From the NCBI RefSeq assembly GCF_000382365.1, contig NZ_KB908232.1, positions 1-64,000 of the forward strand: DNA of 64,000 nucleotides, in the 5' to 3' direction. The position numbers and the translations under genes are program-made. Shown here piece after piece: positions 35,085 through 44,296 of this stretch (its first letter is position 1; each line of letters opens with the position of its first letter). Origin of the DNA: Pannonibacter phragmitetus DSM 14782 (GTDB lineage Bacteria; Pseudomonadota; Alphaproteobacteria; Rhizobiales; Stappiaceae). The notes below the pieces were generated by a model, which saw only the letters and a program-made list of their open reading frames with translations, did no database searches and was not told the DNA's origin.

Positions 35085-36890
35085 CTACTGCGCATTCTCC
35101 ATGATCAGATCGGTCATTTCAAAACGGATGACATCAACGAGCCCGAGATCGGAAATGCGAAGTTCGGGGATCACGACCAGCGCCAGCAGCGAGTGCTGCA
35201 TGTAGGCGTTGTTGAGGGTGCAGCCGCAGGCCGCCATGGCCTCCACCATCGCCGCCGCCTTCGCAGCAACATCCACGGCGGGGCTGTCGGACATGAGGCC
35301 GGCGATGGGCAGTTCCACCAGCGCCAGTTCCTTGCCGTCCTTCCAGACGGTGACGCCGCCGCCCACCTCGCCCAGCCGGTTGGCGGCCTTCGCCATCATC
35401 TGCCGGCTGGTGCCGACGACGATCATGTGATGGCTGTCATGGGCGACGGTCGAGGCAATCGCCATCTCTCCCGTGTAGCCGAAGCCGGAGACAAAGCCGT
35501 TGACCACCTTGCCCGTGGCGCGGTGGCGCTCCACCAGCGCGATCTGGCAGACCTCGTCTTCCGCTTCCACCAGTCCGCCGGAGACGGGAAGCTCCGCCGT
35601 CAGCGCCTTGGTGGGGGCCTGATTTTCGACGACACCGATAACGCGGGCCTTCACCGCATTGGCCCCGGCAGGCGCGGGAATGGCGAAATCCGCCGCTTCC
35701 AGCACCTTGCCAAGCCGCACGGTCTCCCGGGCGCTTTGCGGCCAGTCATAATGCGGGCACTCCGCCAGCAGCTTGCCCCCCTGCGCCACCAGAACGCCGC
35801 GGGCATAGACATCCTCGATGGGCAGATCCGTGAGGCTGGAGGTGAGGATCACATCCGCCCGGCGCCCCGGCGCGATGGAGCCCAGTTCCCGCTCAAGGCC
35901 GAAGTGGGAGGCCGTGTTGATCGTTGCCATCTGCAGCGCGATCACCGGATCGCAGCCGCAGGCGATGGCATGGCGCACCACCCGGTTCATGTGGCCATCG
36001 TTCACCAGGGTGCCGGAGTGGCAGTCATCGGTGCACAGGATGAAGTTGCGCGGGTCGAGCCCCTTCTGCGTCACCGCCGTGATCTGGCTTTCCACGTCAT
36101 ACCAGGCAGAGCCCAGCCTCATCATGGAGCGCATGCCCTGACGAACGCGGGCGATGGCATCGGATTCCGCCGTGCCCTCATGATCATCCGCCGCACCGCC
36201 CGCCACATAGGCATGGAAGGGAATGCCCCGGTCGGGGCTGGCATAATGGCCGCCCACCGTCTTTCCGGCGGCCATGGTCGCCGCCATTTCCGCCAGCATC
36301 TGCGGGTCGCCGTTGATGACACCGGGATAGTTCATCATCTCGCCAAGGCCGATGATGCCCGGCCAGCTCATGGCTTCAGCCACATCTTCGGCGGAAATCT
36401 CGAAGCCCGTCGTCTCCAGCCCCGGCGCAGACGGCGCGCAGGAGGGCATCTGCGTGAACATGTTGATGGGCTGAAGCAGCGATTCGTCATGCATCATCTT
36501 CACGCCCGCCAGCCCCAGCACATTGGCGATCTCGTGCGGATCATGGAAGATCGTGGTGGTGCCATGGGGAATGACGGCAGCGGCAAATTCCGCCGGTGTC
36601 AGCATGCCGCTTTCCACATGCATGTGGCCATCGAGCAGCCCCGGAATGAGAAAGCGCCCTTCCGCCTCCACCACCTTCGTGCCTTCACCAATGCAGTGCG
36701 AGGCATCAGGGCCCACATAGGCAAAGCGGCCTTCACTGACCGCCACCTGCCAGCCATCGAGAACTTCCCGGCTCTGCACGTTGACGAGCCGTCCGCCCCG
36801 GATGAGGAGATCCGCAGGCGTCCGCCCCGCCGCCACCGCCACGAGCCGGGGAGCCGTTTCGGCCCAGGATTTGAAGGTGGACTGGCTCAT
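35085..36890 (-). CDS. ade: Adenine deaminase
   Basis: A 601-residue metal-dependent amidohydrolase that converts adenine to hypoxanthine and ammonia. The N-terminal metal motif is GLLDGHMHVESGMLTPAEFA. The AdeC-type MMHDESLLQPINMF and the CTDDCHSGTLVNDGHMNRVV segment follow. The C-terminal domain includes the DSHHMIVVG region. Length matches the family. It may work with the ABC importer or in general purine salvage. It is convergent with the ABC operon and divergent from the alcohol dehydrogenase. Confidence 0.95.
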   Translation of the reverse strand: MSQSTFKSWAETAPRLVAVAAGRTPADLLIRGGRLVNVQSREVLDGWQVAVSEGRFAYVGPDASHCIGEGTKVVEAEGRFLIPGLLDGHMHVESGMLTPAEFAAAVIPHGTTTIFHDPHEIANVLGLAGVKMMHDESLLQPINMFTQMPSCAPSAPGLETTGFEISAEDVAEAMSWPGIIGLGEMMNYPGVINGDPQMLAEMAATMAAGKTVGGHYASPDRGIPFHAYVAGGAADDHEGTAESDAIARVRQGMRSMMRLGSAWYDVESQITAVTQKGLDPRNFILCTDDCHSGTLVNDGHMNRVVRHAIACGCDPVIALQMATINTASHFGLERELGSIAPGRRADVILTSSLTDLPIEDVYARGVLVAQGGKLLAECPHYDWPQSARETVRLGKVLEAADFAIPAPAGANAVKARVIGVVENQAPTKALTAELPVSGGLVEAEDEVCQIALVERHRATGKVVNGFVSGFGYTGEMAIASTVAHDSHHMIVVGTSRQMMAKAANRLGEVGGGVTVWKDGKELALVELPIAGLMSDSPAVDVAAKAAAMVEAMAACGCTLNNAYMQHSLLALVVIPELRISDLGLVDVIRFEMTDLIMENAQ

Positions 36891-37098
36891 GGCGGCAAAC
36901 TCCTGAAAGAACTGACTGTTGCGCCATGGTTCGGTGCGGCGCCCCGGCTGTCAAGCCACAGTCAGGAGCAAGAAACAACCGGGAATTGATCTGGAGCAAG
37001 GCCGGCACCTCCTCTTCACTGGCACTCTCCGTTGCGAACCGCCGCCCTGAAGCATCCGCTCCAGCCGGCACAGCGCATTTTTGCTGGAGGGAGACATC

Positions 37099-38121
37099 AT
37101 GTCTGCGAAGATGAAAGCAGCCGTCGTCAGGGCTTTCGGAGCCCCGCTCGACATCAGCGAGGTTCAGAAGCCGGAAGCAACGGCGGGCAAGATCGTCGTC
37201 AAGATGATGGCGAGCGGCGTCTGCCACACCGATCTTCACGCCGCAGAAGGCGACTGGCCGGTGAAGCCCAATCCCCCGTTCATTCCGGGCCATGAAGGCG
37301 TCGGCTACGTCTGCGAGGTCGGCTCCGGCGTCAAGGGCGTCAAGGAAGGTGACCGGGTGGGCGTTCCCTGGCTGCATTCGGCCTGCGGCCATTGCAAGCA
37401 TTGCATGGGCGGCTGGGAAACCCTTTGCCACGACCAGCACAACACCGGCTACAGCGTCAACGGCGGCTTTGCCGAGTATGTGCTCGCGGACCCCGATTAT
37501 CTGGGCCACCTCCCGGATGGCCTCGACTTTGCGCCCGCAGCGCCCGTGCTCTGCGCCGGCGTCACTGTCTACAAGGGCCTGAAGGAAACCGAGACCAAGC
37601 CCGGTGAAACGGTGGTGATCATCGGTGTCGGCGGCCTCGGCCACATGGCGGTGCAATATGCCAGGGCCATGGGCATGAAGGTGGTTGCGGTCGATATCAG
37701 CGACGACAAGCTGAAGCTGGCCAGCAGCCTTGGCGCAGACCTGACGATCAACGCGCTGACCACCGATCCCGTGGCCGAGGTGCAGAAGCTGGGCGGCGCA
37801 GAGGGCGTGCTCGTCACCGCCGTCTCCACCAAGTCCTTTGCGCAAGGCTTCGGCATGCTGGCCCGGCGCGGCACCATGGCGCTATGCGGCCTGCCGCCCG
37901 GAGACTTCCCGCTGCCGATCTTCGACACGGTGCTCAACCGCAAGACCATTCGCGGCTCCATCGTCGGCACGCGCAATGACTTGGCCGAATCCCTCGCCTT
38001 TGCCGCCGACGGCAAGGTGAAGGCACATTACGCCATGGACAAGCTCGACAACATCAACGCGATCTTTGACAAGATGCGCGCAGGTCAGATTGATGGCCGC
38101 ATTGTCATGGACATTTCCTGA
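37099..38121 (+). CDS. adhP: Zinc alcohol dehydrogenase (AdhP/class with ethanol-propanol preference)
   Basis: A 340-residue MDR alcohol dehydrogenase. The catalytic zinc residues are in GVCHTDLHAAEG and GHEGVGYV. The structural zinc site is CGHCKHCMGGWETLC and the cofactor loop is GVGGLGHMAVQYA. The AdhP-specific HNTGYSVNGGFAEYV follows. GGAGGGAG at 37087-37094 fixes the start at 37099. It interconverts primary alcohols and aldehydes with NAD+. It is a single gene with no operon partner. Confidence 0.93.
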   Translation: MSAKMKAAVVRAFGAPLDISEVQKPEATAGKIVVKMMASGVCHTDLHAAEGDWPVKPNPPFIPGHEGVGYVCEVGSGVKGVKEGDRVGVPWLHSACGHCKHCMGGWETLCHDQHNTGYSVNGGFAEYVLADPDYLGHLPDGLDFAPAAPVLCAGVTVYKGLKETETKPGETVVIIGVGGLGHMAVQYARAMGMKVVAVDISDDKLKLASSLGADLTINALTTDPVAEVQKLGGAEGVLVTAVSTKSFAQGFGMLARRGTMALCGLPPGDFPLPIFDTVLNRKTIRGSIVGTRNDLAESLAFAADGKVKAHYAMDKLDNINAIFDKMRAGQIDGRIVMDIS

Positions 38122-38275
38122 AGACCCCAACCTTCAGGAGATCCCTCCGGCCGCGGGGCCGGTGCATGAAGGACAGGCTGCGGTTGTCTCACGGCAACAA
38201 GCCGCCTATAGTCCCGCGTGTACCGGGGCCGGAGGGCTTTCTTTCTTGCGTGGCTGCGGTGCACCCCCGCCTTGA

Positions 38276-39427
38276 TTGTCCCCGTTCCGCAGCGTTCCCT
38301 TGTCCCGACCTGATCCAGACGAAGACCAGCCCAGCCCGGTACCCCCCGGGACCGAGACTGCGCGCGCGCTGACACCGGATGTCCTGCGCCGCATCCTCTT
38401 TGGCAGCTTGCTGGGGGCCGCAGGCGGCATTCTGTTCTGGCTGGCGCACATGCCGCTGCCGTGGATGCTGGGCTCCATGCTCTTCACCATGGTGGCCTCG
38501 ATCTTCGGCGCGCCGATCCTGCCGCCAGGCCGCATCCGTCCTGCGCTTGTGGCTGTCATTGGCGTTCTGCTCGGCTCCGGCTTTTCACCCGCCCTCATCG
38601 GCCAACTGGGCGACTGGGTCATCTCCCTTGGCCTTCTGGCGCTCTATCTCGTTGTCTCCGGCGTGCTGGCCGTCCCCTTCTACATGAAGGTGGGCGGCTT
38701 TGACCGGGTCACGGCCTTCTGCTCCGGCATGCCGGGCGGGCTGATGGAAATGGTCAGCCTCGGCAAGGACCTCGGCGGAGATGAGCGCAAGATCATTCTC
38801 GCCCATGCCGCCCGCATCGTCGTCACCATCAGCCTCATCTCCTTCTGGTTCCGCATCATCGAGGGCCAGAGCGTGGGCACCGCCATTACCAAAGGCGGCA
38901 GTCCGTCCTGGCAGGACCTTGCCATCCTGGGGGCCTGCGGCGTCATCGGCGCCTTTACCGCGCTGAAACTGCGCCTGCCCGCTGCCACCCTTGTCGGCCC
39001 CATGCTGCTGAGCGCCGCCGTGCATGTCACCGGCATCACCACCAGCGCCCCGCCGCAGGGGCTGGTGATCGCCTGTCAGGTGCTGATGGGCACCATCATG
39101 GGCTGCCGGTTCCTAGGCGCCGGCCGGCGCGAGGTGATCCACGCCGTCTCCCTCAGCTTTGGCGCCACCTTGATGACCCTGCTGGTGACGCTGGCCTTTG
39201 CCTTTGGCTTTGGCGCTTTCATCGGCCAGACCACCTCGCAGATCGTGCTGGCCTATGCCCCCGGCGGCCTCACCGAGATGAGCCTCATTGCGCTGGCCAT
39301 GAAAGCAGAAGTCGCTTACGTGGCCAGCCACCACATCACCCGCATCGTGCTGCTGATTTCCTTCGCGCCATTGGTTCTCTCTCTCATCGACCGCCGCCCG
39401 CCAGGCCGCATCAAGCCGCGGGACTGA
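38276..39427 (+). CDS. AbrB-family integral membrane protein (putative ammonia monooxygenase/transporter family)
   Basis: A protein of up to 383 residues with about nine to ten membrane helices in two inverted-like halves. Each half contains a FCSGMPGGLMEMVSLG or LAYAPGGLTEMSLIA type motif, which is the hallmark of the AbrB/YgjV membrane family. The start is uncertain: the frame offers TTG at 38276 and TTG at 38300 but no ATG before the first helix (ILFGSLLGAAGGILFWLAH). The role in this family is unsettled, with regulation or transport proposed. Confidence 0.75.
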   Translation: MSPFRSVPLSRPDPDEDQPSPVPPGTETARALTPDVLRRILFGSLLGAAGGILFWLAHMPLPWMLGSMLFTMVASIFGAPILPPGRIRPALVAVIGVLLGSGFSPALIGQLGDWVISLGLLALYLVVSGVLAVPFYMKVGGFDRVTAFCSGMPGGLMEMVSLGKDLGGDERKIILAHAARIVVTISLISFWFRIIEGQSVGTAITKGGSPSWQDLAILGACGVIGAFTALKLRLPAATLVGPMLLSAAVHVTGITTSAPPQGLVIACQVLMGTIMGCRFLGAGRREVIHAVSLSFGATLMTLLVTLAFAFGFGAFIGQTTSQIVLAYAPGGLTEMSLIALAMKAEVAYVASHHITRIVLLISFAPLVLSLIDRRPPGRIKPRD

Positions 39428-39580
39428 TCCCTTCTGACTGGCGGCTCGGACCTGAGTTGATGCTGGGCGCCATGCCCGAACGCCGGTAGCCTCATGTCAG
39501 CAGCCGGTTCACAACGAGCAGAACAGGAAGAACAAAAACGCCCGCGTCACGGCCCTGTCACCTAAAGCAGCTATCACGCA

Positions 39581-39596
39581 ATTCATTCGAATGAAT
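39581..39596. promoter_or_regulatory. Perfect 16-bp palindrome, putative PhnF operator (site A)
   Basis: ATTCATTCGAATGAAT lies 11 bp upstream of the phnF start codon, where binding would block phnF and the phn genes behind it. Two relatives with 13/16 identity lie at 47219 and 47451 in front of the other phn-linked transcription units. Nothing else in the window was noticed with this pattern. Confidence 0.7.
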
Positions 39597-39607
39597 TGGA
39601 GGCCTTG

Positions 39608-40348
39608 ATGGCGCGTGAAACGTGGCAATCGATCCGGGACCGGCTGGCAGCTGACATTCTCTCAGGCGTTCTTGCACCGGAAACGCAACTGCCGACCGAG
39701 CCGGAACTCTGCGCCGAATTTGGAGCGGGCCGGCATTCCGTGCGCCGCGCCATCGCCGCGCTGGCCGTCGAGGGCAAGCTGCGGGTCGAGCAGGGACGCG
39801 GGACATTCGTTGAAAGCGCGCCTCTCATCAACTACCAGATCGGCCACCGCACCCGCTTCCGCCAGAACCTGATCAGCCAGGGCGTGACGCCTGCGGGCGA
39901 ACAGGTCTCCGATGATGTGATCCCCGCGCCGCGCCGGGTTGCCGAAGCGCTCGGCCTGCCGGAAGGAACGCCGGTTCACCGGCTGATGCGCCGCGGCCTT
40001 GCCGATGACGTGCCGGTAAATCTCAGCTTTGTCTACCATCCGCAGGCGCTGTTCCCGGACATGGCCGGGCAGCGCCGCGCGGGCCTGTCCGTCACCGATG
40101 TCTACCGCTCGCATGGCATCACCGACTACCTGCGCAAGAGCACCACCATCTACGCCCGCCGCCCGACGGCGGAAGAAGCCCGCCTGCTGAAACAGCACCA
40201 GGACCAGCCGGTTCTGGCCGTGACCAAGACCGATGTGGATCTGACCGGGCGGCCCATCGGCTATTCCCAGGCCATCTGGGCTGCCGGGCGCGTGCAATTC
40301 ACCTTCGATCTTCCCCCCGAAACCGGGAGCCCGGACCAGAATGACTGA
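39608..40348 (+). CDS. phnF: PhnF, GntR/UTRA-type regulator of the C-P lyase genes
   Basis: A 246-residue regulator with an N-terminal GntR winged helix (TEPELCAEFGAGRHSVRRAI). A C-terminal UTRA ligand domain follows (for example HRLMRRGLADDVPVNLSFVY, and the terminal STTIYARRPTAEEA region). ATG 39608 follows GGAGG (39598-39602); upstream TTG codons are less likely. It overlaps phnG by 8 bp. Probably an autoregulated repressor acting through the palindrome just upstream. Confidence 0.93.
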   Translation: MARETWQSIRDRLAADILSGVLAPETQLPTEPELCAEFGAGRHSVRRAIAALAVEGKLRVEQGRGTFVESAPLINYQIGHRTRFRQNLISQGVTPAGEQVSDDVIPAPRRVAEALGLPEGTPVHRLMRRGLADDVPVNLSFVYHPQALFPDMAGQRRAGLSVTDVYRSHGITDYLRKSTTIYARRPTAEEARLLKQHQDQPVLAVTKTDVDLTGRPIGYSQAIWAAGRVQFTFDLPPETGSPDQND

Positions 40349-40811
40349 CACTGCCCAGCCTGCCCTTGCACAGCAACCTGGCGCCGCCGCCCCCGATCAC
40401 GGCGCCATGCTGACAGCCCTTTCCCACGCCTGCGCGGACAGCGTGAAGCACTTCGCCGAAAGCCTGCTGCCGGTGCTGGGTGCCATTGACGTGCTGCGCA
40501 GCCGCACCGGCCTCGTCATGCTGCCCTTCCGCGACACGGTGAAGGGCACCGACTTTCACCTTGGTGAGGTTCTTGTGGCGGAAGCCGAGGTCCGCCTGAC
40601 CGGTCACGGCTCCACCGGCTATGGCATGGTCACGGGGCGCGATCTCGAATGGGCCATGGCCATGGCCCTGATTGACGCTGCAGCCGCCGCCGGGATTGAG
40701 CCCGCAGCCATCAGTGCCTTCGTTGCCGAAACCATCGAGGCCAATGCCGCCCGCGACCGGCAAAGCCTTTGCGCCATCGAGGCGACACGCGTCGACATGG
40801 AAACCTTCTGA
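40341..40811 (+). CDS. phnG: PhnG, C-P lyase complex subunit (divergent)
   Basis: A 156-residue subunit of the PhnGHIJ core complex, which with PhnI attaches phosphonate to the ribose of ATP in place of adenine. Recognisable landmarks are SRTGLVMLPFRDTVKGTDFH, LGEVLV and GYGMVTGRDLEWAMAMALID. These match the FNLGEMTVTRC and GRDK positions of ordinary PhnG only loosely. The divergence parallels that of PhnJ in the same operon. A Pro/Ala-rich N-terminal tail is present. Confidence 0.88.
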   Translation: MTDTAQPALAQQPGAAAPDHGAMLTALSHACADSVKHFAESLLPVLGAIDVLRSRTGLVMLPFRDTVKGTDFHLGEVLVAEAEVRLTGHGSTGYGMVTGRDLEWAMAMALIDAAAAAGIEPAAISAFVAETIEANAARDRQSLCAIEATRVDMETF

Positions 40812-40839
40812 TCCCCCTATTCCTCAAGGAGGCCCGGTC

Positions 40840-41412
40840 ATGGGTGCCCTGCCCGCCAGTTCACATGCCCTCATCACAGCGCCTTTGCGGGGTGAGGATG
40901 AAATCCGCGACAATGCTGCCTTCGAGGCGATCCTCTGGGCGCTGAGCCGCCCCGGTGATGTGCGCCATCTGCCCGAACCCGGCCCGCGCACCATCCTTCT
41001 CGCGCTCATCGACCGGGAATGCCGGGTCCATGCCGATGACCCGGTGATTGCCGGGCTTGCAGCGCAGACGGGTGCAACGCTTGCCCCGCTGCATGAGGCC
41101 TGCCACGTGTTCCTGCAACTGGACCCTCGCGCAGATGCGGCCCGGCTTGCCGCCCTGAAGACCGGCTCCGCACTCTACCCGGACGAGGGCGCGACCATTG
41201 TCACCGAAGCCCGCCTGGGCGAAGGCCAGCGCCTGCGCCTGTCGGGCCCCGGCATCGAAACCACGCGCGAGATCGCTGTCGCCGGCCTGCCACAGGGCTT
41301 TTTTGCCCTGCGCAATGACCTGTGCCGCTACCCGCTCGGCTTTGACCTCTTCATCGCCGATGGCAGCAAGGTGATGGGCCTGCCGCGCTCAACCCGGATC
41401 GAGGTGCTCTGA
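40840..41412 (+). CDS. phnH: PhnH, C-P lyase complex subunit
   Basis: A 190-residue subunit of the C-P lyase core complex with a PLP-transferase-like fold but no cofactor. Landmarks are NAAFEAILWALSRPGDVRHL and the C-terminal CRYPLGFDLFIADGSKVMGL followed by RSTRIEV. AAGGAGG precedes the ATG at 40840. The stop overlaps the phnI start. Confidence 0.92.
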   Translation: MGALPASSHALITAPLRGEDEIRDNAAFEAILWALSRPGDVRHLPEPGPRTILLALIDRECRVHADDPVIAGLAAQTGATLAPLHEACHVFLQLDPRADAARLAALKTGSALYPDEGATIVTEARLGEGQRLRLSGPGIETTREIAVAGLPQGFFALRNDLCRYPLGFDLFIADGSKVMGLPRSTRIEVL

Positions 41413-42536
41413 TGGCTTATGTCGCAACCCGTGGCGGGGAAAGGGCTATTGACCAGTCCGAGAGGCTCTACAGGGCCGGAATGGGCACCATTGGCGCGGA
41501 CCGCGTGGCGGAGATCCGCCAGTCCCTGCCCTGGCTGATCGGCCGGGTCATGGGCGAGGCCTCGCTTTATGAGGAGGATCTGGCGGCGCTGGCGCTGGCC
41601 CAGTCCGGCGGCGACCTCTATGAGGCCGTGCTGCTGCTGCGGGCCTGGCGCACCACGCAGCCGCGCCTTGCCATTGCCGAAACGGTGACGCAGGATCAGC
41701 TCTTCACCCACCGCCGCATCTCTGCCGCCTTCAAGGATATTCCCGGCGGCCAGATTCTTGGGCCCTCGCTCGACTATTCCCACCGGCTGCTGGCCACCGG
41801 CGTGCTGGAAGGCCGCCCTCTTGTGCCGGAGCCGGTTGAGCCGGCGCCCCTGCCCGCTCCCGCCCGCCAGCCGTCTCTGGCCGCCTGGCAGAAGGCGCAG
41901 GGCCTCGTCGCCGATCCGGCGCGCGAAGAGGTGGCACCGGACGATATTCCCGACCTGACACGCGAGCCGCTGCTGTTCCCGGCCAAACGCGCCCACACGC
42001 TGCAAAGCCTTGCCCGGGCCGACACCGGCGGCGTTCTGGCACTGGGCTATTCCGCCATGCGCGGCTACGGCAACGCGCATCCGACGGTCAACGAACTGCG
42101 CCTTGCTGAAGCGGAGGTGACTGTCCGTCATCCGTGCGGCACCCTGTTCAGCGCCGGGCGGGTCAAGGTCTCTCAGGCCGAAGTCACCTCCAAGGGCAAG
42201 TCGGGCCAGCTCGACCTTGGCTTCTGCGCCACGCTGGGCTGGAACGAGATCAAGGTCATCGCCGGAGCGACCCTCGACCTCAACGCTCCGGAAGCGCCGC
42301 AGAATTCGCCGGTGAACGAGGAATTCTTCCTCTATCACACCGAGCCGGTGGAGGCCTCCGGCTTCTGCATCCACTTCAAGCTGCCCCACTATGTCACCTT
42401 CCAGTCGGCGCTGGATGCCCTGCGCGACGCCAAGTCGAAGGCCACCGGGGGGAATGCTGCCGGGGCGAAGACGGCACCCGATCCCGTATCTGGCGCCGCA
42501 CCGGAGCCGGCCATCACCGGGGAGATTTCCGCATGA
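41412..42536 (+). CDS. phnI: PhnI, nucleosidase/transferase subunit of C-P lyase
   Basis: A 374-residue subunit that, with PhnG, H and L, makes alpha-D-ribose 1-methylphosphonate 5-triphosphate from ATP. The family N-terminus (YVATRGGERAIDQSERL) and the C-terminal HFKLPHYVTFQ histidine pair, which forms a zinc site in the E. coli complex, are retained. A ~35-residue Ala/Pro-rich tail follows. Unlike PhnJ, this subunit keeps its recognised metal-site residues. It overlaps phnJ by ATGA. Confidence 0.95.
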   Translation: MAYVATRGGERAIDQSERLYRAGMGTIGADRVAEIRQSLPWLIGRVMGEASLYEEDLAALALAQSGGDLYEAVLLLRAWRTTQPRLAIAETVTQDQLFTHRRISAAFKDIPGGQILGPSLDYSHRLLATGVLEGRPLVPEPVEPAPLPAPARQPSLAAWQKAQGLVADPAREEVAPDDIPDLTREPLLFPAKRAHTLQSLARADTGGVLALGYSAMRGYGNAHPTVNELRLAEAEVTVRHPCGTLFSAGRVKVSQAEVTSKGKSGQLDLGFCATLGWNEIKVIAGATLDLNAPEAPQNSPVNEEFFLYHTEPVEASGFCIHFKLPHYVTFQSALDALRDAKSKATGGNAAGAKTAPDPVSGAAPEPAITGEISA

Positions 42537-43450
42537 CCAGCCTTGCCAGCCTGACCAAGCCCTGGAAGGCGTTCTCCTACGGCTTCCTGGATGCCTCCGC
42601 CAAGCGTGAACTGCGCCGCAAGATGCTGAAGGCCGTCGCCGTGCCCGGCTGCCAGATGCCCTATGCCAGCCGAGAGGTGCCCATTGCCCGCGGCTGGGGA
42701 ACCGGCGGCCTGCAGGTGACGCTGACGCTGCTGAAGCCCTCGTCCGTCGTCAAGGTCATCGACCAGGGCGCCGATGACAGCGTCAACGCCGCTTCGATCC
42801 GCAAGTTCCTCGCCCGCGTCTCGGGCGCTGGTGAGACCTGGGACACGGGCGAAGCCACCATCCTGCAGTCCCGCCACAGGGTGCCGGAGGAGATCCTGCG
42901 GGAGGACCAGATCCTTGTCCTGCAGGTGCCGAACCCGGAGCCCTTGCGCCCCGTCGAGCCGAACATGTCGGTGGCCCGGCAGATGCACGCTGATGCCGAC
43001 TATGGCCGCCTCTGGCTGACCCTTTACGAGCAGATGGTCCGCTCTGGCCGCATCATGCAGGGCGCGGCCTATCCCAGCCTTGTCAACGGCCGCCATGTGA
43101 TGACGCCCTCGCCGATCCCGCGCTGGGATGTGCCGAAACTTCACATGGCGCGGCATCTGACCTTCCTTTCCGCCGGCCGCGAGAAGCGCCTTTATGCCGT
43201 GCCACCCTATACGAAGGTGGAGCCGCTGGTCTTCTCGGATGTGCCCTACAAGGTCGAGGAGCACCAGCCGCTCACCTGCCACCGCTCCGGCGTGACAGGT
43301 TATTTCATGAACGAGATCCCGCAGGACGATGGCAGCTCCTCCTTCGAGGTGTCCGACAGCCATTTCGGCATCAAAGCCATCCGCCGCAGCGAAGGCGAAG
43401 CCATCCCGGACATCGGGACCTGGTACAAGAACGGGGAGTTCCGCACATGA
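42533..43450 (+). CDS. phnJ: PhnJ, C-P lyase catalytic subunit lacking most Fe-S cysteines
   Basis: A 305-residue protein, clearly PhnJ over most of its length (RGWGTGGLQVTLTLL, KVIDQGADDSVNAASIR, PSPIPRWDVPK, SAGREKRLYAVPPYTKVE). E. coli PhnJ binds its [4Fe-4S] cluster and forms a thiyl radical with Cys241, 244, 266 and 272. Aligned here are Cys249, Ser252, Val273 and Gly279, so three are lost. The glycyl-radical glycine is kept (Gly39 in VPGC), but the tyrosine after it is replaced by Cys40. The protein has only two cysteines. The tail past 285 is longer than in E. coli. Reading frame and neighbours are intact, so it does not look like a decaying gene. Confidence 0.93.
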   Translation: MTSLASLTKPWKAFSYGFLDASAKRELRRKMLKAVAVPGCQMPYASREVPIARGWGTGGLQVTLTLLKPSSVVKVIDQGADDSVNAASIRKFLARVSGAGETWDTGEATILQSRHRVPEEILREDQILVLQVPNPEPLRPVEPNMSVARQMHADADYGRLWLTLYEQMVRSGRIMQGAAYPSLVNGRHVMTPSPIPRWDVPKLHMARHLTFLSAGREKRLYAVPPYTKVEPLVFSDVPYKVEEHQPLTCHRSGVTGYFMNEIPQDDGSSSFEVSDSHFGIKAIRRSEGEAIPDIGTWYKNGEFRT

Positions 43451-44277
43451 CCGTCCAAAGCCCCGCTCAGCGCATCGAGGCCGCGCCCCGGCTGATGACC
43501 ATTCCCCCGCTCCTCACCATGCGCGGCATTTCCCGCCGCTTTGGCGGGGTCACCGCCCTCGACGGTGTTGATGCCACCGTCTATCCCGGCGAAGTTCTGG
43601 GCATCGTCGGCGAGAGCGGTTCGGGCAAGTCGACGCTGCTGCGCATGATGAACCTCGAGGACACGCCCGGCAGCGGCACCTATCATCTCAATCTGCCAGG
43701 GCCTGACGGAGCGGGTCTGACCGGCAACCTGTTCGACCTCGGCCGGTTCGAGCGCCGGATGCTCTGCGCCCGCAACATCGGCATCGTCTACCAGAACCCG
43801 CACCTCGGCCTGCTGATGCGCCACTCCTCGTCGGGCAATGTGGCCGAACGGCTACTGGTGGCCGGGGAGCGCAGCTTCAAGGTGCTGCGCGGCAAGGCAA
43901 GGGATGCACTCGACGCCTCGGAATTCCCGCTGGAGCGCATGGACGCCCGGCCCATCGAACTGTCCGGCGGCATGCAGCAGCGCGTCCAGCTGGCCAAGGC
44001 CATCGCGCTGGAACCCTCGCTGCTGCTGCTCGACGAGCCCACCACCGGCCTCGATGTCTCGGTGCAGGCGCTGGTGCTGGACACGCTGAAGCGTCTTCAG
44101 CGCGACCGCGCCATCACCATGGTCATCGTCTCGCATGATCTGGGCGTCATCCACACCATGGCAGACCGCGTCATGGTGATGCGCCGTGGCAAGGTGGTGG
44201 AACAGGGGCTCGTCGACCAGGTGTTCCAGGATCCGCAGCACGAGTACACCCAGCAGCTCGTGCAGGCCAAACTTTGA
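43447..44277 (+). CDS. phnK: PhnK, ABC-type ATPase of the C-P lyase complex
   Basis: A 276-residue ATPase that docks on the PhnGHIJ core near PhnJ. Walker A is GESGSGKST, the Q-loop is in IVYQNPHLGLLM, the signature is LSGGMQQR, Walker B is LLLLDEPT, and the switch histidine is in VSHDLGV. It resembles oligopeptide-transport ATPases but has no permease partner here. About 20 extra N-terminal residues precede the domain. It overlaps phnJ by ATGA. Confidence 0.95.
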   Translation: MTVQSPAQRIEAAPRLMTIPPLLTMRGISRRFGGVTALDGVDATVYPGEVLGIVGESGSGKSTLLRMMNLEDTPGSGTYHLNLPGPDGAGLTGNLFDLGRFERRMLCARNIGIVYQNPHLGLLMRHSSSGNVAERLLVAGERSFKVLRGKARDALDASEFPLERMDARPIELSGGMQQRVQLAKAIALEPSLLLLDEPTTGLDVSVQALVLDTLKRLQRDRAITMVIVSHDLGVIHTMADRVMVMRRGKVVEQGLVDQVFQDPQHEYTQQLVQAKL

Positions 44278-44296
44278 CAACAAGGAACCAGTCCGC

